64,000 bases of DNA, from assembly GCF_006385875.1 (NCBI RefSeq), contig NZ_VFSU01000021.1, forward strand, positions 1 through 64,000. Direction: 5' to 3'. The stretch is from Sandaracinobacter neustonicus (GTDB taxonomy: Bacteria; Pseudomonadota; Alphaproteobacteria; Sphingomonadales; Sphingomonadaceae). This document shows positions 59,215 through 64,000 of the stretch, in pieces. Both the position numbers and the translations under genes were made by a program. The notes beneath the pieces are model-generated. The model had not been told where the DNA came from. It worked only from the letters and a program-made list of their open reading frames with translations, and searched no databases. Position 1 is the first letter of the stretch. Every line of letters begins with the position of its first letter.

Positions 59215-60854
59215 TGAAGAAACGCTGGATCCTGCTGGGCACTGCCGTGGTGCTGGGCGCGGCGGCTTATGCCGGCTGGCAACGTTACTGGTATTACACC
59301 CCCGGCCTGATCGCGGCGGCGACAAACCCGGTCCAGCCCAACCAGCCCGTCAACTGGTCGCAAGGCCCGGCCACGGCCACCACTCCGGCTGTGAAACGCC
59401 CGCCCAACATCATCCTGATCGTGGCGGACGATCTGGGCATCAACGACATCTCCGCCTTCAGCGGCGGACTGGTGCCCACCCCCGCCATCGACCGGTTGAT
59501 GACGGAAGGCGCGACGGTGGACAGTTTCTACACCGGCAACGCCACCTGCTCCCCCAGCCGCGCGGCGATGATGACGGGGCGCTACCCCACCCGCTTCGGC
59601 TTCGAATTCACCGCCGTGCCGCCGATCTTCGCAGAGAATCTGTCGCACGGGGATGGCATCGGCCCGCTGAAGGCGATTTTTCACAAGGACAAGGTGAAGG
59701 GCATCATGCCCTATGAGCAGATGGGCGTGCCCGCATCCGAAGTGATGCTGCCCGAAGTGCTGAGCCGAGCGGGCTATCACACGCTGCACATCGGCAAATG
59801 GCATCTGGGCGAGGCAGACGGGCTGCGGCCGGAAAATCAGGGCTTCGACGAATCGCTGGCGGTGCTGGCGGGCGCGGCCAAGTTCCTGCCGGACGATTCG
59901 CCCGACGTGGTGAATGCGAAACTGCCATGGGATCCGATCGACCGCTTCATCTGGGCCAATCTGCGCCATGCGGTGCGCTGGAACGGCGGCAAGAATTTCG
60001 CGCCGGACCGCTATATGACGGATTATTTCACCGATCAGGCCGTGAACGCCATCCATGCCAACCGCAACCGGCCCTTCTTTATGTATCTGGCGCATACCGC
60101 GCCGCACACGCCGTTGCAGGCGCTGAAATCCGATTATGACAAGCTGGGCCACATCAAGGATCACCGAGACCGGGTGTATGCGGCAATGCTGGTGGCACTG
60201 GACCGCTCCGTCGCCACCATTCTGGCGAAGCTGGAACAGGAGGGGCTGGCCGACAACACGCTGATCCTGTTCACCTCCGACAATGGCGGGGCCTGGTATG
60301 TGGGCATGCCCGATCTGAACCGGCCCTATCGCGGCTGGAAGGCGACCTTCTTCGAAGGCGGCATCCGCGCCCCGCTGTTCGCCCGCTGGCCCGCGCGCAT
60401 CAAGCCCGGCACCCATGTTGCAGGCGTGGGCAGCCATCTGGACATGTTTGCAACGGCAGCCGCCGCCGCAGGCTCGCCCCTGCCGACAGACCGGGTGATG
60501 GACAGTATGAACCTGCTGCCGGAACTGGAAAGCGGCCAGCCGATTCCGCCGCGCACGCTATTCTGGCGCTCCGGCGATTATCGCGTGGTGCGCGACGGGG
60601 ACTGGAAGCTGCAGGTCTCCGCCCGGCCGAACCGGGTGTGGCTCTATGATCTGAAGGCGGACCCGACCGAGCGGCACGATCTTTCCGCCGCCATGCCGGA
60701 GAAGGTGGCGGAGCTGCGCGCCAAGATCGTCGCGCAGGCCGCGCAGATGCCCAAGCCGCTGTGGCCCGCTCTGCTGGAGGGCCCCGTGCGGATCGACGTG
60801 CCGATGAACGCGCCGTGGAAGGAAGGGCAGGACTATGTCTATTGGGCCAACTGA
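59211..60854 (+). CDS. Sulfatase (type I, formylglycine-dependent)
   Basis: A 547-aa alkaline-phosphatase-superfamily sulfatase. A hydrophobic N-terminus (about 6-22) gives export or anchoring. The metal site starts with VADDLGINDISAFSG (Asp 73, Asp 74), and TCSPSRAAMMTGRYPTRFG has the CxPSR motif whose Cys (about 113) is converted to formylglycine. HIGKWHLGE and LFTSDNGGAWY are further active-site blocks. Two ATGs (59211, 59214) follow GGGAGG; either may be used. Substrate unknown. No formylglycine-generating enzyme or anaerobic maturase is in the window. Confidence 0.92.
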   Translation: MMKKRWILLGTAVVLGAAAYAGWQRYWYYTPGLIAAATNPVQPNQPVNWSQGPATATTPAVKRPPNIILIVADDLGINDISAFSGGLVPTPAIDRLMTEGATVDSFYTGNATCSPSRAAMMTGRYPTRFGFEFTAVPPIFAENLSHGDGIGPLKAIFHKDKVKGIMPYEQMGVPASEVMLPEVLSRAGYHTLHIGKWHLGEADGLRPENQGFDESLAVLAGAAKFLPDDSPDVVNAKLPWDPIDRFIWANLRHAVRWNGGKNFAPDRYMTDYFTDQAVNAIHANRNRPFFMYLAHTAPHTPLQALKSDYDKLGHIKDHRDRVYAAMLVALDRSVATILAKLEQEGLADNTLILFTSDNGGAWYVGMPDLNRPYRGWKATFFEGGIRAPLFARWPARIKPGTHVAGVGSHLDMFATAAAAAGSPLPTDRVMDSMNLLPELESGQPIPPRTLFWRSGDYRVVRDGDWKLQVSARPNRVWLYDLKADPTERHDLSAAMPEKVAELRAKIVAQAAQMPKPLWPALLEGPVRIDVPMNAPWKEGQDYVYWAN

Positions 60855-61851
60855 CGCGGGGCTTTACCAGCTGCATGGGGCATTGGGCTCACCCTATTCG
60901 ATGAAGATGCGGGCGCTGATGCGCTATAGGCGGCTTCCCTTCATCTGGGTGCAGGATCATGACGCGCGCACCCGGCTGTTCGCGCAGGTGAAGGCCCCGG
61001 TGATCCCGCTGCTGCGCTTTCCCGACGGCGCGGTGGCCAATGATTCCACCCTTCTCACCCGCGAACTGGAAGCGTTGTACCCCGGGCGGGGGGTGTTGCC
61101 GGACGATCCGGCGCAGGCATTCCTGGCCTTCCTGATCGAGGATTTCGCCGACGAATGGCTGACGAAGGCGATGTTCGGCTATCGCTGGCTGTTCGAGCCG
61201 GACCAGCAGCAGATGAGCGCATGGCTGATGTATGATGCGATGCCCGGCGTGGGAGCGGCCGCGCAAGGGGCGATGGCGGCGCAGTTCCGCGACCGGCAGG
61301 TGGGGCGGATGCCGCTGGTGGGCTGCACGGCGGCCAATTTCGCGCTGATCGAGGCGAGCACGCGCCGGGTTCTGGCCGCGCTGGAGCGGCACACGCCGGA
61401 CGGGCTGTTCCTGTTCGGCAGCCGCCCCAGCGAGGCGGAGTTCGCGCTCTATGGCCAGCTGCTGCAACTGGCGACCGATCCCACCCCCGCCGCCATACTG
61501 CGCAGCGACTATCCGCTCGCGCTGCGCTGGCTCTCGCATATCGACGATCTGTCCGGCGTAGACGGCGAATGGGGTGCGGCGGGCGCGCTGGTGGCCGAAC
61601 TTCTGCCGGTGATCGGCGAGGTCTATCTGCCGTTTCTGGCTGCGAACGCAGCTGCGGTGGAACAGGGCGCAGCCGACATGCGCTTTGAAGCGATGGGCCA
61701 CAGATTTGCCCAGCCGCCCTTCAGATATCAGGCGAAATGCCTGCACGCACTGCAGGCGGCATGGGCTGCGCTGGCGCCTGACGATGCGGCGCGCGTGCGC
61801 CCGCAACTGGCCGAATCCGGCTGCCTGCCCTTTCTGGAGACCCGCGCATGA
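60835..61851 (+). CDS. Glutathione S-transferase family protein
   Basis: A 338-aa protein, long for a GST. The N-terminal thioredoxin domain starts LYQLHGALGSPYSMKMRALMRYRRLPF and reaches RFPDGAVANDSTLLTRELEAL, where the family's glutathione-binding Asp/Ser-Thr pair lies; the rest is an extended helical C-terminal domain. Active-site candidate is Ser in SPYS. It overlaps the sulfatase 3' end by 20 bases. With the HCCA-isomerase-like protein upstream it is the second glutathione-linked enzyme of the operon. Confidence 0.88.
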   Translation: MSIGPTDAGLYQLHGALGSPYSMKMRALMRYRRLPFIWVQDHDARTRLFAQVKAPVIPLLRFPDGAVANDSTLLTRELEALYPGRGVLPDDPAQAFLAFLIEDFADEWLTKAMFGYRWLFEPDQQQMSAWLMYDAMPGVGAAAQGAMAAQFRDRQVGRMPLVGCTAANFALIEASTRRVLAALERHTPDGLFLFGSRPSEAEFALYGQLLQLATDPTPAAILRSDYPLALRWLSHIDDLSGVDGEWGAAGALVAELLPVIGEVYLPFLAANAAAVEQGAADMRFEAMGHRFAQPPFRYQAKCLHALQAAWAALAPDDAARVRPQLAESGCLPFLETRA

Positions 61852-64000
61852 CCGACGAAGCGGATGATCGCCGCAGCAAGCTGGACCGCCGATCCCTGCT
61901 GGTGGGCGGCGCGGTGGGCGCGGGCGTGGCCGGGGCCGCGGCCGTGGGCGCGCGGGCGGTGGAGAAGCGCGCGAAGCAGTTTATCACCCCCGGTGCCGTG
62001 AAAGACGGCCCGGCCGAGATCGCCGAAAGCTTTCAGGACAGCCGCCCCATCGACGTGACGAAACATGGCTGGAAGCCGGGCGCGCCCAATGTGGTGGCGA
62101 TCGTCATGGATGATGTGGGCTTCGCCGATCTGGGCTGCTTCGGCTCGGAAATCCCCACGCCGCATATCGACGCGCTGGCGGCGCGCGGCCTGCGCTATGC
62201 CAATTTCCGCACCACCGCCATGTGCAGCCCCACCCGCGCCGCCTTCCTGACCGGCCTGAACCACCACAATGCCGGGATGGGCTGGCTGGCCGACGTCGAC
62301 GCGGGCTACCCCGGCTATCGCGGAGACCTGACGCACGAGGCCGCGACCATCGCCGAAATCCTGGGCGACGCGGGCTGGAACCGCATGCTGGTGGGCAAAT
62401 GGCATGTGAACTCCGCCCATTCCAATGGCGCCAATGGCCCTTACACCAACTGGCCCACCAGCCGGGGGTTCGAACGCGCCTATTGGTTTCAGGGCCATTC
62501 CACCGACTTTTTCCGCCCCAGCGAATTGTTCGACGGCGTCGCCCCGGTGGAGCCACCCACCACGGACGATTATTATGTGATGGACGATCTGACGGACCGC
62601 GCCATCAGCTATGTCGGCACCCAGAAAGCGCTGGAGCCGGACCGGCCCTTCTACCTGCAACTGGCCTTTCCCGGCGTGCATTCCCCGCTGCAGGTGCGGG
62701 GCCGCGAACGCGACCGCTTCAAGGGCCAATATGACAACGGGTGGGATGCCATCCGCGCCGCCCGGCTGGACAAGCAGAAGGCGCTGGGCATCATGCCCGC
62801 CGACACGAAGCTGCCGCCGCTGAGTTCCAGCGCGAAGCCATGGGCGGACATCCCCGCCGCCGAACAGGCGCTTTATGCCCGCTACATGGAAATCTACGCG
62901 GCGATGCTCGCCAATCTGGACAGCAATGTCGGGCGGCTGATGCAGCGGCTGGAACAGCTGGGCATCGCCGACAACACGATGGTGCTGCTGTTTTCCGACA
63001 ATGGCGGGTCGGCCGAAGGCACCGAAACCGGCACGCCCAACGTGTTCGCTGCCGCCTATGGCCGCCCGGTGCCGGTGGCCGAGGCGCAGAAGCTGATGGG
63101 CGTGATGGGCGAAGACCCGACCTTCCCGCACTATCCCATCGGCTGGACCAACGCCTCCAACACGCCCTATCGCCTCTATAAGCAATTCACCCATCTGGGC
63201 GGCGTGGCGGACCCGCTGATCGTCAGCTGGCCCAAGGGTCAGCCCGACGCCGGAGCGGTGCGGCAGCAGTTCGTGCATGTGATCGATCTGATGCCCACGA
63301 TATTGGACGTAACCGGCGTGCCCGCCCCCACCACCCGCAACGGCGTGAAGCTGAAGCCGGTGCAGGGCAAATCCATCGCCCCCACCTTTAAGGCGGCGCA
63401 GGCCCCCACCCGCACCGAGCAATATTTCGAGCTGGGCGGCCACCGCGCCTATTATGCCGCGCCCTTCCGGCTGGTGACGCGCCACGAACGCGGCCGCCCC
63501 TTCACGGAGGACAAGTGGGAGCTGTATGACCTCTCGAAAGACCCGAACGAGCTGAACGACCTCTCCGCGCAACTGCCGGAGAAAGTGGCCGAACTGGCGG
63601 GCAAATGGCGCAGCGCGGCTGAAGCCAACAACGTGTTCCCGCTGGACGACCGGCAAATGGTGATCCGCATGGTGCAGGACAGGCAGGGGCGCGGCATCCG
63701 CGCCAAATGGGACCTGCGCCCGCCCATCGAGCGCCTCTCCCGCGAAGTCGCGCCGATCTGCTGCGGCCTGCCGCACGACATCATCGTCGATTGCACCGTG
63801 GAAGGCGACGGCGTGCTGGTGGCCCACGGCAGCCAGCCCGCCGGATATACCCTCTATGTGAAGAACGGCCACCTGTTTTACGAGCAATCGCTGCTGCCCT
63901 GGCGCGTGGTGATCGACGGCGGGCCGGTGCCGCAGGGCAAGGCCGAACTGCGCTACAGCCAGACGATGAAAAGCCGCCCCTTCATCGGCACCGGCGCGCT
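61848..64000 (+). CDS. Arylsulfatase (Tat-exported), 3' end beyond window
   Basis: Open from ATG 61848 to the window end, at least 717 codons, so the C-terminus is missing. The N-terminus has a twin-arginine signal (LDRRSLLVGGAVGAG). The metal site is MDDVGFADLGCFGS (Asp 88, Asp 89); MCSPTRAAFLTG gives the CxPxR Cys at about 126. Later blocks are VGKWHVN, LLFSDNGGSAEG and a C-terminal domain (AGYTLYVKNG) seen in large bacterial arylsulfatases. A Tat signal fits a protein folded and modified in the cytoplasm before export. It overlaps the GST stop (ATGA). Confidence 0.92.
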   Translation, partial: MTDEADDRRSKLDRRSLLVGGAVGAGVAGAAAVGARAVEKRAKQFITPGAVKDGPAEIAESFQDSRPIDVTKHGWKPGAPNVVAIVMDDVGFADLGCFGSEIPTPHIDALAARGLRYANFRTTAMCSPTRAAFLTGLNHHNAGMGWLADVDAGYPGYRGDLTHEAATIAEILGDAGWNRMLVGKWHVNSAHSNGANGPYTNWPTSRGFERAYWFQGHSTDFFRPSELFDGVAPVEPPTTDDYYVMDDLTDRAISYVGTQKALEPDRPFYLQLAFPGVHSPLQVRGRERDRFKGQYDNGWDAIRAARLDKQKALGIMPADTKLPPLSSSAKPWADIPAAEQALYARYMEIYAAMLANLDSNVGRLMQRLEQLGIADNTMVLLFSDNGGSAEGTETGTPNVFAAAYGRPVPVAEAQKLMGVMGEDPTFPHYPIGWTNASNTPYRLYKQFTHLGGVADPLIVSWPKGQPDAGAVRQQFVHVIDLMPTILDVTGVPAPTTRNGVKLKPVQGKSIAPTFKAAQAPTRTEQYFELGGHRAYYAAPFRLVTRHERGRPFTEDKWELYDLSKDPNELNDLSAQLPEKVAELAGKWRSAAEANNVFPLDDRQMVIRMVQDRQGRGIRAKWDLRPPIERLSREVAPICCGLPHDIIVDCTVEGDGVLVAHGSQPAGYTLYVKNGHLFYEQSLLPWRVVIDGGPVPQGKAELRYSQTMKSRPFIGTGA

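Noticed and set aside
61728-63887. A 719-codon open frame on the minus strand opposite the last sulfatase
   Set aside because: The plus strand carries clear sulfatase motifs in the same interval; the minus frame has only shadow composition.

Overview
The window is a GC-rich (visibly well above 60% GC) stretch of bacterial chromosome. Gene content points to an alphaproteobacterium, most likely a member of the Sphingomonadales: a large TonB-dependent receptor of the sphingomonad type, a UPF0262 gene beside dcd, an RNase E with an acidic S1 insertion and a C-terminal GWW motif, and sphingomonad-style repeats. This assignment is inference from gene families, not from a marker comparison. Many housekeeping genes (nth, leuB, leuD, ppa, mutS, folK, dcd, rlmN, rne, gshB, tRNA-Val, tRNA-Lys) show that this is chromosome rather than plasmid.

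Layout. 1-825: the 3' part of an IS4-type transposase cut by the window edge. 0.9-7 kb: nth, an enoyl-CoA hydratase, a RidA protein, tRNA-Val, then the overlapping leuD-leuB-DUF502 operon, a lone hypothetical membrane protein and ppa. 7-12 kb: a TonB-dependent receptor and a BlaI/BlaR1-like pair with two operator boxes. 12-19.5 kb: a membrane protein facing an operon of 5-oxoprolinase, DUF969, DUF979 and DUF2891, read here as a 5-oxoproline uptake and hydrolysis unit. 19.5-30.1 kb: PHA synthase, a MaoC-phosphotransacetylase fusion, acetate kinase, and a four-gene ABC/HlyD/outer-membrane exporter, nearly all translationally coupled. 30.1-38 kb: OsmC protein, hydrolase, a frameshifted maeB, mutS and an L,D-transpeptidase. 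38-42.7 kb: agmatine-to-putrescine genes, family 5 uracil-DNA glycosylase, folK, tRNA-Lys, an EF-hand protein, UPF0262 and dcd. 42.7-48.4 kb: a 3-oxoacid CoA-transferase operon with a small gene inserted between its subunits, a phosphatase, two tiny convergent hydrophobic ORFs, rlmN, a lipoprotein, GlsB-like protein and a hydrolase. 48.5-55.5 kb: rne, fliD-fliS, gshB and a DedA protein. 55.5-64 kb: a TetR-controlled operon with a tandem DsbA/HCCA-isomerase-like protein, a metallo-beta-lactamase-fold enzyme, two sulfatases and a GST; the last gene runs off the window.

Two families of dispersed structured repeats occur twice each: one of about 160-180 bp lying immediately 3' of two unrelated genes in the same relative orientation, and one palindromic element with arms of up to 42 bp. 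The most interesting candidate systems are the TetR-sulfatase-GST operon, the oxoprolinase-DUF969-DUF979-DUF2891 unit, the PHA/acyl-phosphate/ABC-exporter operon, and a BlaR1-like protease whose sensor is a set of about 28-residue repeats instead of a penicillin-binding domain.
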